Of a stretch of DNA of 37,323 nucleotides, positions 10,587 through 19,140 are shown piece after piece (the stretch's first letter is position 1; each line of letters begins with the position of its first letter). Position numbers and translations under genes: made by a program. A model generated the notes under the pieces. The model did no database searches, was not told the DNA's origin, and saw only the letters and a program-made list of their open reading frames with translations. The DNA comes from Actinomycetota bacterium (GTDB lineage Bacteria; Actinomycetota; Thermoleophilia; Gaiellales; Gaiellaceae): positions 1,089 to 38,411 of the forward strand of contig VAXM01000013.1 of the NCBI GenBank assembly GCA_005883335.1, read 5' to 3'.

Positions 10587-10650
10587 CACGCGCGCGCGTG
10601 TTACTGCGGGTCCCGACCCGCCCCCCTGCCATGGCGGTCAGCCTACCGCC
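10587..10650. other. Three consecutive palindromes/hairpins in the glyS-ppsR intergenic region
   Basis: CACGCGCGCGCGTG (10587-10600), GCGGGT-cccg-ACCCGC (10606-10621), GGCGGT-cagcct-ACCGCC (10633-10650). Confidence 0.5.
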
Positions 10651-10657
10651 GAGGTGC

Positions 10658-10690
10658 GCACGTGTCTGTCACGGATCTGTGACGAGTTCG
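10658..10690 (+). repeat. Partial copy C of the dispersed palindromic intergenic element
   Basis: CGCACGTGTCTGTCACGGatCTGTGACGAGTTCG matches the 3' part of copies A and B. Confidence 0.65.
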
Positions 10691-10775
10691 TCAAATCTGG
10701 TGCACAGGCCCGAGCGACCGCATGACGCGCAATCGCCCGCGATCCCGCGGCTCCACCCCGGGTTACGCTCCGCGC

Positions 10776-11618
10776 GTGACGAAGCAGCCGGTCGAGCTCC
10801 ACGTCATCTCGGACTCCACCGGCGAGACCGCGGTCCGGCTCGTCCACGCGCTCGAGGCGCAGTTCCCCGGCCAGGAGTTCGAAGAGATCCGCCATCCCCG
10901 CGTCGAGACCGTCGACGACCTGCAGCTCGCGCTCAACCGCGCGAAGGGTCGCCCCGCGGTGATTGTCTACACGCTCGTCCATCCAGAGCTCCGCGAGGCC
11001 GCGCGCGCCCTCTGCCGGCGCTACCGGCTCCATTACTGCGACCTCCTCGGCCATCCGATCGAGGCCGTAGCCAAGGTCGCCGGCGTCGCCGCCCAGATGA
11101 CCCCGGGCGCGCGCGCGCCGCTCGACTCGACCTACTTCAAGCGCATCGCCGCGATCGAGTTCGCCGTCAAGTACGACGACGGCGTCGGCGCCGGCTTGCA
11201 CGAGGCGGACATCATCCTCGTCGGCGTCTCCCGCACCTCGAAGACGCCGCTCTCGATGTACCTCGGGTACCTCGGTTACAGGACGGCGAACGTGCCGGTG
11301 GTGAAGGGCATCGAGCCTCCGTCGGCGCTCTTCCAGGTCGACCCGACGAAGATCGTCGGCCTCACAATCGACGCGGAGCGGCTGCACGAGATCCGCCGGC
11401 AGCGGGCGGCGCGGCTGGGCGGCAACCAGCGCGCGTACGCCGAGCTCGTCGAGATCTATGCCGAGCTCGAGCAGGCCGAGGCGATCCACCGCCGCCTCGG
11501 CTGCCCCGTGATCGAGATCTCGGACCTGTCGATCGAGGAGACCGCCGCTCGGGTGATCCGGCTGGTCGAGCGCCGCAGGGCCGAGACGAAAACGAAGGAC
11601 GAAGCGCCCGTAGCGTGA
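10776..11618 (+). CDS. ppsR: Pyruvate, phosphate dikinase regulatory protein (DUF299 / PPSRP family kinase-phosphorylase)
   Basis: VTKQPVELHVISDSTGETAVRLVHALEAQFPG...; P-loop-like GVSRTSKTPLSMYLGYLGYRTANVPVVKGIEPP; ppdK lies about 3 kb downstream. Confidence 0.92.
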   Translation: MTKQPVELHVISDSTGETAVRLVHALEAQFPGQEFEEIRHPRVETVDDLQLALNRAKGRPAVIVYTLVHPELREAARALCRRYRLHYCDLLGHPIEAVAKVAGVAAQMTPGARAPLDSTYFKRIAAIEFAVKYDDGVGAGLHEADIILVGVSRTSKTPLSMYLGYLGYRTANVPVVKGIEPPSALFQVDPTKIVGLTIDAERLHEIRRQRAARLGGNQRAYAELVEIYAELEQAEAIHRRLGCPVIEISDLSIEETAARVIRLVERRRAETKTKDEAPVA

Positions 11619-11800
11619 GCAGGCCGAGAGCGCAAGTCCCGCTCTGGCGCTGGGCCCTCTGGTGGCTGATCCTCGTCGCCGCCCTGGGGATCTTCTACGT
11701 GGTGCTGACGCCCGTCTGGATGGGGCTGCGGGCGCTTGCCTGGCTGGCCGACTTCCGGGCGCGCCGGAGGCCCGGCTACCGCCCGCCGGTCGCCAGCTGA
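11615..11800 (+). CDS. Small membrane protein (61 aa), translationally coupled to ppsR
   Basis: GTGA overlap with ppsR stop; MSRPRAQVPLWRWALWWLILVAALGIFYVVLTPVWMGLRALAWLADFRARRRPGYRPPVAS; one strong TM segment. Confidence 0.65.
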   Translation: MSRPRAQVPLWRWALWWLILVAALGIFYVVLTPVWMGLRALAWLADFRARRRPGYRPPVAS

Positions 11801-12705
11801 CGGTGCGTGTCCGGCAGCGGCGTCAGGACCTGCTCGAGCCGGTCGCGGAGCTGCTCGTACGCGGGCGGCAGTGAGAGATGCTCGCCGAGCTCCTCGAGGG
11901 GCTCGTCGACGTCGAAGCCAGGGCCGACCGTCGCGATCTCGAACAAGACGCCGCTCGGCTCTCGGAAATAGATCGAGCGGAAATAGAAGCGGTCGATCAC
12001 CGGCGTGGGGGAGGCACCCGCCTCGGCGACGCGTTTCTGCCAGGCCTCGTGGTCGTCCATCGGCGACGCCCAGGCGACGTGATGCACGGTGCCCGCGCCG
12101 CCGGCGCCGCGCTGGTCGGTGCGGTCGTAGCGGTAGAACGAGCCGCGCTGCTCGCCGCGGACCTCCCAGGTGGCCTCGCCGTCCGGCGAGAACTCGAGCG
12201 TCTGCTCCAGGAAGTGGCGGCTCTGCTCCGGGTCGAAGGTGTAGGCGCGGACGGAGTCGAATCCCTGCAGCGCGACCTCGCTCGGCACCTCCGGGTGGTC
12301 GGCGATCAGCGGCTGGTCGCTCGTCTCGACGAGCAGGAGCTCGTGCCCGAGGCCCTCGGGATCCGCAAACAGGAGCGAGGCGTCGCCGCGCTCGGTCGCG
12401 ACACCCTCGGCGCGGAGGCGCTCCTCCCAAAAGGCGAGCGCGTCCTCCGAGGCGACGCGCCAGGCGATGCGGTGGACCATGCCGGCGCCCGCGGTGCCGC
12501 GCCGCGCGCCGGGATATTCGAAGAAGGTGATGTCGGCGCCCGGATCGCCCCGCTCGTCGCCGTAGAAGAGGTGGTAGACGGTCGGGTCATCCTGGTTGAC
12601 GCTCTTCTTGACGAGCCGCAGGCCCAGGACGCGCGCGTAGAAGTCGACGTTGCCAGGCGCGTCCGCGGTGATCGCCGTGACGTGGTGGATCCCCTCGAGC
12701 TTCAT
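11776..12705 (-). CDS. VOC-family ring-cleaving dioxygenase (MhqO/glyoxalase-like, two VOC repeats)
   Basis: MKLEGIHHVTAITADAPGNVDFYARVLGLRLVKKSVNQDDPTVYHLFYGDERGDPGADITFFEYPGA...; FYFRSIYFREPSGVLFEIATVGPGF. Confidence 0.9.
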   Translation of the reverse strand: MKLEGIHHVTAITADAPGNVDFYARVLGLRLVKKSVNQDDPTVYHLFYGDERGDPGADITFFEYPGARRGTAGAGMVHRIAWRVASEDALAFWEERLRAEGVATERGDASLLFADPEGLGHELLLVETSDQPLIADHPEVPSEVALQGFDSVRAYTFDPEQSRHFLEQTLEFSPDGEATWEVRGEQRGSFYRYDRTDQRGAGGAGTVHHVAWASPMDDHEAWQKRVAEAGASPTPVIDRFYFRSIYFREPSGVLFEIATVGPGFDVDEPLEELGEHLSLPPAYEQLRDRLEQVLTPLPDTHRQLATGGR

Positions 12706-12715
12706 CCCACGGAGG

Positions 12716-13675
12716 CTAGCGGATGCCTGCCGGGCTCCAGGCGGGATCGAGGACGCCCGAGAAGCGGCCGATCCGAGTCTCGCTGCCGCCGGTCGAGGGA
12801 ATCGTCATCAGCCAAGGCGGGTGGCCCTGGCCGGCGAGGAGGAACCCGCTCGCGAAGGCGATTCGCGAGCCGTTCGGCGACCAGGTCGGGTGCTCGTCGT
12901 CGGCCTCGCTCGTGGTCAGGCGGGTCAGGCCGGTTCCGTCTGCGCCGACGACGTAGATCTCCCCGCTCGGCGGGCAGCCGTCGACCGGGCAGGCGGGGCC
13001 GTTGTGATCGGCAAAGGACACGAACGCGATCCGGCGTCCGTCCGGCGACCACGCGGGCGAGACGCCTCGGACCGGTTCCGGGCCAAGGGCGCGGAGCTGC
13101 GAGCCGTCGGCGTCGGCCAGGTAGAGCGTCGCCTCCTCGATCGGGAGCGAAGGATCGGCCAGGCGCGAGAAGGCGATCGTCTTGCCGTCGGGCGACCAGG
13201 CGGGGCTGATGTCGAGCCCGTCCGAGAGCAGGCGCGCCGCGTGCCGGCCCTGCCGGTCGATCGTGTAGAGGGACAGGGTCGCGCCGGTCAACCGGACGAA
13301 GGCGATCCGGCGGCCGTTCGGAGAGAGCGTCGGCATCGCGTCGTACGGCCCCTTGGTGAGCTGGCGCGCGAGGCCCCCGGCGGCGGGCACAGCGGCGAGC
13401 CGGTAGCGGTCGGCGCCCCAGTAGGTGAGATTCCGTTCGAAGACGATCCGCCGGCCGTTCGGCGACCAGACCGGGCCCGAGTCGCCGCCGAGCTGCTGGC
13501 GCGTCGGCGGGACCGTCAGGCGGCGCAGCCCGCGGCCGTCCGGCCGCGCGGTGTAGATGCTGCTGAGGTCGTCGCGCTCGAGGCCGAACGCGATCCGGCT
13601 GCTCGCGGCGCTGCCCGCGCCCTGCGCGCCTCCGACCAGGAGGACGGCGAACGCGGCGACGAGCAGGGGCCTCAT
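12716..13675 (-). CDS. TolB-like / PD40 WD40-like beta-propeller protein with signal peptide
   Basis: Internal ATG: MRPLLVAAFAVLLVGGAQGAGSAASSRIAFGLERDD...; repeated PxWSPDGRRIAFxS blades; 4-bp overlap with upstream methyltransferase stop. Confidence 0.85.
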   Translation of the reverse strand: MRPLLVAAFAVLLVGGAQGAGSAASSRIAFGLERDDLSSIYTARPDGRGLRRLTVPPTRQQLGGDSGPVWSPNGRRIVFERNLTYWGADRYRLAAVPAAGGLARQLTKGPYDAMPTLSPNGRRIAFVRLTGATLSLYTIDRQGRHAARLLSDGLDISPAWSPDGKTIAFSRLADPSLPIEEATLYLADADGSQLRALGPEPVRGVSPAWSPDGRRIAFVSFADHNGPACPVDGCPPSGEIYVVGADGTGLTRLTTSEADDEHPTWSPNGSRIAFASGFLLAGQGHPPWLMTIPSTGGSETRIGRFSGVLDPAWSPAGIR

Positions 13676-14400
13676 CCGCTCGAGCTTACGCGGGCAGCGA
13701 GAGCGCGGATGTGGAGGAAGAGCGGGACGCGGCGCCAGCGAGGCGCCCCCTCGCTGTCCGAGGTGTCGGGAATCTCGCGCAGGCGTTCGACGACGAGCCC
13801 GGCCGCCTCGAGCGCCTGGAAGTAGTCCTCCAGCGGCCGGTGCGCGTCGAGGAACGTCATCCTGAGCCCGTCGCGCTCGACGGGGACTTCCTTCCGCGTC
13901 CGCTCGAAGTACGAGCCCTCGATCACGAACGGTGCGTCGTCCTGGCGCGAGGTGAATGCCCCAGCGGTGTTCAGCGGATGCACGATCGCGACGCAATAGC
14001 GGCCGCTGGGCCCGAGCACGCGCGCAGCCTCGCGAACCGCGCCGCCCAGGTCGTCCGTGTTCATCAGCGACATGAAGGAGACGACGAGATCTGCGGCCCC
14101 GCCCTCGAGCGGCAGCGCGGCCGCGTCGGCCTCGCGGACGTCGAGCTCGGGGTCTAGCTCGCGCGCGCACCGAACCATCGTCGGCGACCGGTCGACCGCC
14201 AGCACCGTGTGACCGAGCTGTTTGAGGTGTCGCGAGAGGCGGCCCTCGCCGCAGCCAACGTCCACCGTCAGCGACCCCGGCGGCGGCAGCAACTCGAGGA
14301 AACGGTCACGGTGGAAGAGCCAGTACGAGTCGTGTCCGGGCTCGCGGGCCCAGCGAACCCAGTCCTCCGCCTGCCGCTCCCAGAAGTCTCCGAGCTCCAT
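13672..14400 (-). CDS. Class I SAM-dependent methyltransferase
   Basis: MELGDFWERQAEDWVRWAREPGHDSYW...; SAM motif VDVGCGEGRLSRHLKQLGHTVLAVDRSP. Confidence 0.88.
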   Translation of the reverse strand: MELGDFWERQAEDWVRWAREPGHDSYWLFHRDRFLELLPPPGSLTVDVGCGEGRLSRHLKQLGHTVLAVDRSPTMVRCARELDPELDVREADAAALPLEGGAADLVVSFMSLMNTDDLGGAVREAARVLGPSGRYCVAIVHPLNTAGAFTSRQDDAPFVIEGSYFERTRKEVPVERDGLRMTFLDAHRPLEDYFQALEAAGLVVERLREIPDTSDSEGAPRWRRVPLFLHIRALAARVSSSG

Positions 14401-14444
14401 TGCATTCGAGTCTAGGGCTCGTGCTGTGTGGGAAGATCTGCGCA

Positions 14445-17057
14445 ATGCGAGGGAACGGACGCTTCGTCTACGACTTCGACGAGCCGTCCGGCGGAGGACG
14501 AGAGCTTCTCGGCGGCAAGGGCGTCGGCCTGGCCGAGATGACCCAGCTCGGAATCCCCGTGCCGGCCGGCTTCACGGTGACGACCGACGCGTGCCGCGAG
14601 TACATGCGAAACGGCAAGACGCTCCCGAGCGGGCTCGAGGAAGAGATCGCGAACCACCTCCACGCCCTCGAGGAGAAGACCGGCAAGCGCTTCGGCGACC
14701 CCGAGAACCCGCTGCTCGTCTCCGTCCGCTCCGGGGCCGCGATCTCGATGCCCGGGATGATGGACACGATCCTCAACCTCGGCCTCAACGACGAGGCCGT
14801 CGAAGGCCTGGCCGCCGGCACGGGCAACCGCCGCTTCGCCTACGACTCCTACCGCCGCCTGATCCAGATGTACGGCGAGGTGGTCGACGGGATCGACGCC
14901 GAGCGCTTCGAGCAGGCCCTGCGCGCCCTGAAGGAAGAGCGAAACGTCAAGCAGGACGTCGAGCTGACGGCCGACGACCTCGAGGAGCTCGTCCGCGGCT
15001 TCAAGCAGATCTACGAGGACGAGATCGGCCGGCCGTTCCCGCAGGACGCCGGCGAGCAGCTCAGCCGCGCGGTGCGGGCCGTGTTCGATTCGTGGGAGAC
15101 GCCGCGCGCCCAGGTCTACCGCAGGGCAAATCGGATCGCGGACGACCTCGGCACCGCCGTCAACGTCGTCCAGATGGTCTTCGGGAACAAGGGCGCCAAG
15201 TCGGGAACCGGCGTCGCCTTCACCCGCGACCCGTCGACGGGCGAGCAGGGGCTCTACGGCGAGTTCCTCGCGGACGCGCAGGGCGAGGACGTGGTCGCGG
15301 GCATCCGCACGCCGGAGCGGCTGGAGGCGATGAAGCGCGACCTCGGCGACACCTTCGACGAGTTGCTCGGCACGATGCGCCGCCTCGAGGAGCATTACCG
15401 GGACGTCCAGGACATCGAGTTCACCGTTGAGGACGGCCGGCTCTACCTGCTCCAGACGCGCTCGGCCAAGCGCACGGCCACCGCCGCGCTGAAGGCCGCG
15501 GTCTCGATGGTCGACGAGAGCCTGATCACGCGAGAGGAGGCCGTCGCCCGAATCGATCCCGGCCAGCTCGACCAGCTGCTGCACCCGATGATCGACCCCG
15601 ACGCGAAGGTCGAGGTCGCCGCGCGCGGCCTGAACGCAAGTCCCGGCGCCGCCTGCGGCAAGGTCGTCCTCGATGCGGATACCGCCGAGGAGCGCGGCAA
15701 GGCGGGCCAGGACGTGATCCTCGTCCGCTGGGAGACGACCCCGGACGACATCCACGGCCTGATCCAGGCCGCCGGGATCCTCACCGCGCACGGCGGCATG
15801 ACCTCCCACGCGGCGGTGGTCGCCCGCGGGATGGGCAAGCCGTGCGTCGCGGGCTGCGAGGGCCTGACGATCAACATCGACGCAAGGACGCTCACGATCG
15901 GCGGCCAAAAGCTCTCCGAGGGCGACGTGATCACGATCGACGGCGGCACCGGCAGAGTGATCGTCGGCTCGGTCGATCTGGTGCCCCCGCAGATCAACGA
16001 GGACTTCGAGACGATCCTCGACTGGGCGGACGATCTCCGCCGCCTCAAGGTGCGCGCGAACGCCGACACCCCCGAGGACGCGGCCAAGGCGCGCGAGTTC
16101 GGCGCCCAGGGAATCGGGCTCTGCCGAACGGAGCACATGTTCATGGCCGAGGACCGGCTGCCGGTCGTGCGGGAGATGATCATGGCCTCGGGCGAGGACG
16201 AGCGGCGCGCCGCCCTCGACAGGCTGCTGCCGCACCAGCAAGGCGACTTCGAGGGGATCTTCGAGGCGATGGCAGGTCTGCCCGTCACGATCCGGCTGCT
16301 CGACCCGCCGCTGCACGAGTTCCTGCCGCCGCTCGAAGAGGCGAAGGACGAGCGCATGCGCGAGCGGATCCGCGCGCTGCAGGAGTCGAACCCGATGCTC
16401 GGCACGCGCGGCTGCCGCCTCGGGCTGCTCTGGCCCGAGATCTACGAGATGCAGGTGCGCGCGATCATCCGGGCGGCGGAGGCGGTCGAGAAGCGCACCG
16501 GGGAGGCGCCGCTCGTCGAGATCATGCATCCGCTCGTGGGCTTCGCCGAGGAGCTGCACCGGCTGCGCGCGATCACGCTCGCGACCGCGAACGAGGAGAG
16601 CGAGTCGGTGGAGTACCTCGTCGGGACGATGATCGAGCTCCCGCGCGCCTGCATCCGCGCCGACGAGATCGCCGAGCACGCGGACTTCTTCTCCTTCGGC
16701 ACGAACGACCTCACGCAGACGGCGCTCGGCTTCTCGCGCGACGACGCTGAGGGCAAGTTCCTGACCCGCTACCTCGAGGACGGCGTGCTCGAGCGGAACC
16801 CGTTCGAGACGCTCGACCGGAGCGGGGTCGGCGACCTGATGCGGATCGCCGTTGAGAGGGGCCGAGGCGCCAAGGAAGGCATCAAGCTCGGCATCTGCGG
16901 CGAGCACGGCGGCGAGCCGGACTCGATCGCGTTCTGCCACGGCCTGGGACTCGACTACGTCAGCTGCTCGCCCTATCGTGTGCCGCTCGCCCGGCTGGCG
17001 GCTGCGCAGGCGGCGCTCAAGGAGTCGGGTGTGGAGGCCGTTAGCGCCGGTGGATAG
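14445..17057 (+). CDS. ppdK: Pyruvate, phosphate dikinase
   Basis: RFVYDFDEPSGGGRELLGGKGVGLAEMTQLGIPVPAGFTVTTDACREYM; phosphohistidine loop HGGMTSHAAVVARGMGKPCVAGCEGL; full length 870 aa. Confidence 0.97.
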   Translation: MRGNGRFVYDFDEPSGGGRELLGGKGVGLAEMTQLGIPVPAGFTVTTDACREYMRNGKTLPSGLEEEIANHLHALEEKTGKRFGDPENPLLVSVRSGAAISMPGMMDTILNLGLNDEAVEGLAAGTGNRRFAYDSYRRLIQMYGEVVDGIDAERFEQALRALKEERNVKQDVELTADDLEELVRGFKQIYEDEIGRPFPQDAGEQLSRAVRAVFDSWETPRAQVYRRANRIADDLGTAVNVVQMVFGNKGAKSGTGVAFTRDPSTGEQGLYGEFLADAQGEDVVAGIRTPERLEAMKRDLGDTFDELLGTMRRLEEHYRDVQDIEFTVEDGRLYLLQTRSAKRTATAALKAAVSMVDESLITREEAVARIDPGQLDQLLHPMIDPDAKVEVAARGLNASPGAACGKVVLDADTAEERGKAGQDVILVRWETTPDDIHGLIQAAGILTAHGGMTSHAAVVARGMGKPCVAGCEGLTINIDARTLTIGGQKLSEGDVITIDGGTGRVIVGSVDLVPPQINEDFETILDWADDLRRLKVRANADTPEDAAKAREFGAQGIGLCRTEHMFMAEDRLPVVREMIMASGEDERRAALDRLLPHQQGDFEGIFEAMAGLPVTIRLLDPPLHEFLPPLEEAKDERMRERIRALQESNPMLGTRGCRLGLLWPEIYEMQVRAIIRAAEAVEKRTGEAPLVEIMHPLVGFAEELHRLRAITLATANEESESVEYLVGTMIELPRACIRADEIAEHADFFSFGTNDLTQTALGFSRDDAEGKFLTRYLEDGVLERNPFETLDRSGVGDLMRIAVERGRGAKEGIKLGICGEHGGEPDSIAFCHGLGLDYVSCSPYRVPLARLAAAQAALKESGVEAVSAGG

Positions 17058-17107
17058 CGGTTTGTAGACTGCGGCGCTCCGGGGGTCGACTACGAGAGGA
17101 GTTGAAC

Positions 17108-17560
17108 GTGAGGCAGGCAGTTTGGTGTGCGTTGCTGGCGGCGGTGGTCGTCGTCCTCGCCGGTTGTGGCGGCGGCGGCGAGAAGAAGGGGGAGACCGAG
17201 CAGCCGAGCGCGGCTGTCAAGAGCGCGTGCAACGGCGCCGCGCTGGCCGGCAGCGAGAAGCTGAAGCTGCCGCCGAGCTTCCCGCAGATCGAGGCGGACA
17301 AGCTGACCTACACCGAGCAGTCGACTGAGGGCCCGACGAACGTCGTCGAGGGCTATTTCCACGGCGACGTCAAGGAGGCGCACAACGAGTTCAAGAAGGA
17401 GCTCGAGGGCGCCGGCTTCAAGATCCTCTTCGACGAGCTCGAGGAGCACGACTCCGAGGTTTCGTGGCAGGGCGAGGGGCGGACGGGACAGGTCGCGCTG
17501 CGCGAGGAGTGCGGCGAGAGCGACAAGACGTACGTCCACATCACGAACCGCCCGGCGTAA
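17108..17560 (+). CDS. Putative lipoprotein
   Basis: GTG start preceded by AGGAG; VRQAVWCALLAAVVVVLAGCGGGGEKKGE lipobox (LAGC). Confidence 0.7.
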   Translation: MRQAVWCALLAAVVVVLAGCGGGGEKKGETEQPSAAVKSACNGAALAGSEKLKLPPSFPQIEADKLTYTEQSTEGPTNVVEGYFHGDVKEAHNEFKKELEGAGFKILFDELEEHDSEVSWQGEGRTGQVALREECGESDKTYVHITNRPA

Positions 17561-17568
17561 CAGATCAC

Positions 17569-17593
17569 CGCTGCGGGGGATGCTCCCGCGGCG
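17569..17593. terminator. Possible hairpin after the lipoprotein gene
   Basis: CGCtGCGGGggatgctCCCGCgGCG imperfect stem; no T-tract, so weak. Confidence 0.3.
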
Positions 17594-17637
17594 CTTCGAC
17601 TCCGATCATCAGGGTGACACCCGGAGGTGCCGCCCTG

Positions 17638-18108
17638 ATGACCCCGGACCGCGAGAACCGACTGAAGACGATGACGGTGCTCTTTGCTGCCGTCGTCTCG
17701 CTGTTCCTCGTTCGCGGCGGGCATGCGACCTCTCACAGCGTCGCGCCCTGCACGATCAACGGGACGTCGGGCCCCGACATCCTCGTCGGGACCAAGGGCC
17801 GCGACGTGATCTGCGGGCTGGGCGGGAACGACGTCCTTGACGGCAACGCCGGCAACGACATCCTCCGCGGCGGGGACGGCAGGGACATCCTCAACGGCGG
17901 GAACGGCAACGACGTCCTCGCGGGCGGCCCGGGTAGCGACAAGCTGCAAGGAGACCGCGGCAGCGATCGGGTCTACGGCGGGTTCGGGAACGACGTCATC
18001 TTCGCGTGGGACGGGTTCGCGGACCGACTCGACGGTGGGCCAGGCGGGAACGACCACGCCTGGAAGGACATGCTCGACCACGCCACGCGGGTCGAGCGGT
18101 ACGGCTAG
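17638..18108 (+). CDS. Secreted protein with RTX/hemolysin-type calcium-binding repeats
   Basis: Signal-like N-terminus; GPDILVGTKGRDVICGLGGNDVLDGNAGNDILRGGDGRDILNGGNGNDVLAGGPGSDKL nonapeptide repeats; GGAGG upstream of ATG. Confidence 0.8.
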   Translation: MTPDRENRLKTMTVLFAAVVSLFLVRGGHATSHSVAPCTINGTSGPDILVGTKGRDVICGLGGNDVLDGNAGNDILRGGDGRDILNGGNGNDVLAGGPGSDKLQGDRGSDRVYGGFGNDVIFAWDGFADRLDGGPGGNDHAWKDMLDHATRVERYG

Positions 18109-18953
18109 GCGTAGCCGCGTACCTTGAGGTACGCGACGGCGATGCTCAGGAGGCCGACGCCGAGCACGCCGGCGATTCCCCAGAGGCCGAGCCGGCTGTA
18201 GGCGGCGTGGCCGCGGCCGAAGCTCGAGAGCACCAGTGTGCAGAGGATCCCGCCGATCAGCCCGCCGATGTGCCCGCCGATCGAGATGTTCGAGAGCACG
18301 AAGCTCAGGATCAGGTTGATCACGATCAGGCCGAGCGCCGAGCCGCCGAGCACGAAGTTGCGCTGCCGCTCCATCACGAGCGCCGCGCCGAGGATCCCGA
18401 AGATCGCGCCTGAGGCTCCGACCGTGGGCGTGTTCGGGTCGAGCACGAGCGCGCCCGCCGAGCCGGCCAGACCGGAGACGAGGTAGAGGAGGAGGAAGCG
18501 ACCGCGGCCGAGCGCCGCCTCGACCGGAGCCCCTGCGAACCAGAGGAAGTACATGTTGAAGCCGATGTGGATCAGGCTCGCGTGGAGGAATGCTGCGGTG
18601 ATCAGGCGCCACCAGTCGCCCTTCGCGACGAAGGGGCCGTAGAGGAGCCACTTGTCGAAGAGCGAGCCCCCGGGGCTGTTGAGGCCCGCTCCTTGGGCTG
18701 CGGTGACGACGTAGACGAGGACGTTGAGCCCGATCAGCGCCTTTGTCACGAGCGCGCCGGTGCCTTCGAAGGCCGTGCGGCGGGCTCCCGAGGTGACGCG
18801 CCGAACGCCCTGCGGCTTCCCGGAGTGCTCCGGGCAGCGCTGGCCGACCGGCGCGGGGGTCATGCACTCGGCGCAGATCGGGCGGCCGCACTCGGAGCAC
18901 GAGACGTACGTCTCGCGGTTGGGGTGCCGGTAGCAGTACATCGGCGTGGACAT
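18105..18953 (-). CDS. Rhomboid-family intramembrane serine protease with N-terminal zinc-binding segment
   Basis: CYRHPNRETYVSCSECGRPICAECMTPAPVGQRCPEH; WWRLITAAFLHASLIHIGFNMYFLW; GASGAIFGILGA (catalytic Ser); GGHIGGLIGG (catalytic His). Confidence 0.92.
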   Translation of the reverse strand: MSTPMYCYRHPNRETYVSCSECGRPICAECMTPAPVGQRCPEHSGKPQGVRRVTSGARRTAFEGTGALVTKALIGLNVLVYVVTAAQGAGLNSPGGSLFDKWLLYGPFVAKGDWWRLITAAFLHASLIHIGFNMYFLWFAGAPVEAALGRGRFLLLYLVSGLAGSAGALVLDPNTPTVGASGAIFGILGAALVMERQRNFVLGGSALGLIVINLILSFVLSNISIGGHIGGLIGGILCTLVLSSFGRGHAAYSRLGLWGIAGVLGVGLLSIAVAYLKVRGYA

Positions 18954-18997
18954 TGGCGCCAAGCGTAGCCCCGCATGCGGCCGTGACACTTCCGTGA

Positions 18998-19012
18998 CGG
19001 TGTCTGACACCG
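18998..19012. repeat. REP-like palindrome CGGTGTC-T-GACACCG
   Basis: Perfect 7-bp arms; imperfect second copy CGGTGTCTGGCACCG at 19107-19121. Confidence 0.6.
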
Positions 19013-19140
19013 CGCCCGCGGAACCCCGAACGCCGCCTTCACGGAGGCAAGCCGTTCTCCGGTCGGCGCGACACACTTCCGTGACGAAGACGTGCGGGTT
19101 TCGTGTCGGTGTCTGGCACCGAGACTTGTAGCGTTGCGCC

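Noticed and set aside
14412-16940. 842-aa minus-strand ORF opposite ppdK
   Set aside because: Mirror-frame artefact of codon bias in ppdK; no recognisable domain.
17569-17593. Riboswitch-like structure before the RTX-like gene
   Set aside because: Only one imperfect hairpin, with no recognised aptamer consensus; treated as a weak terminator-like stem.
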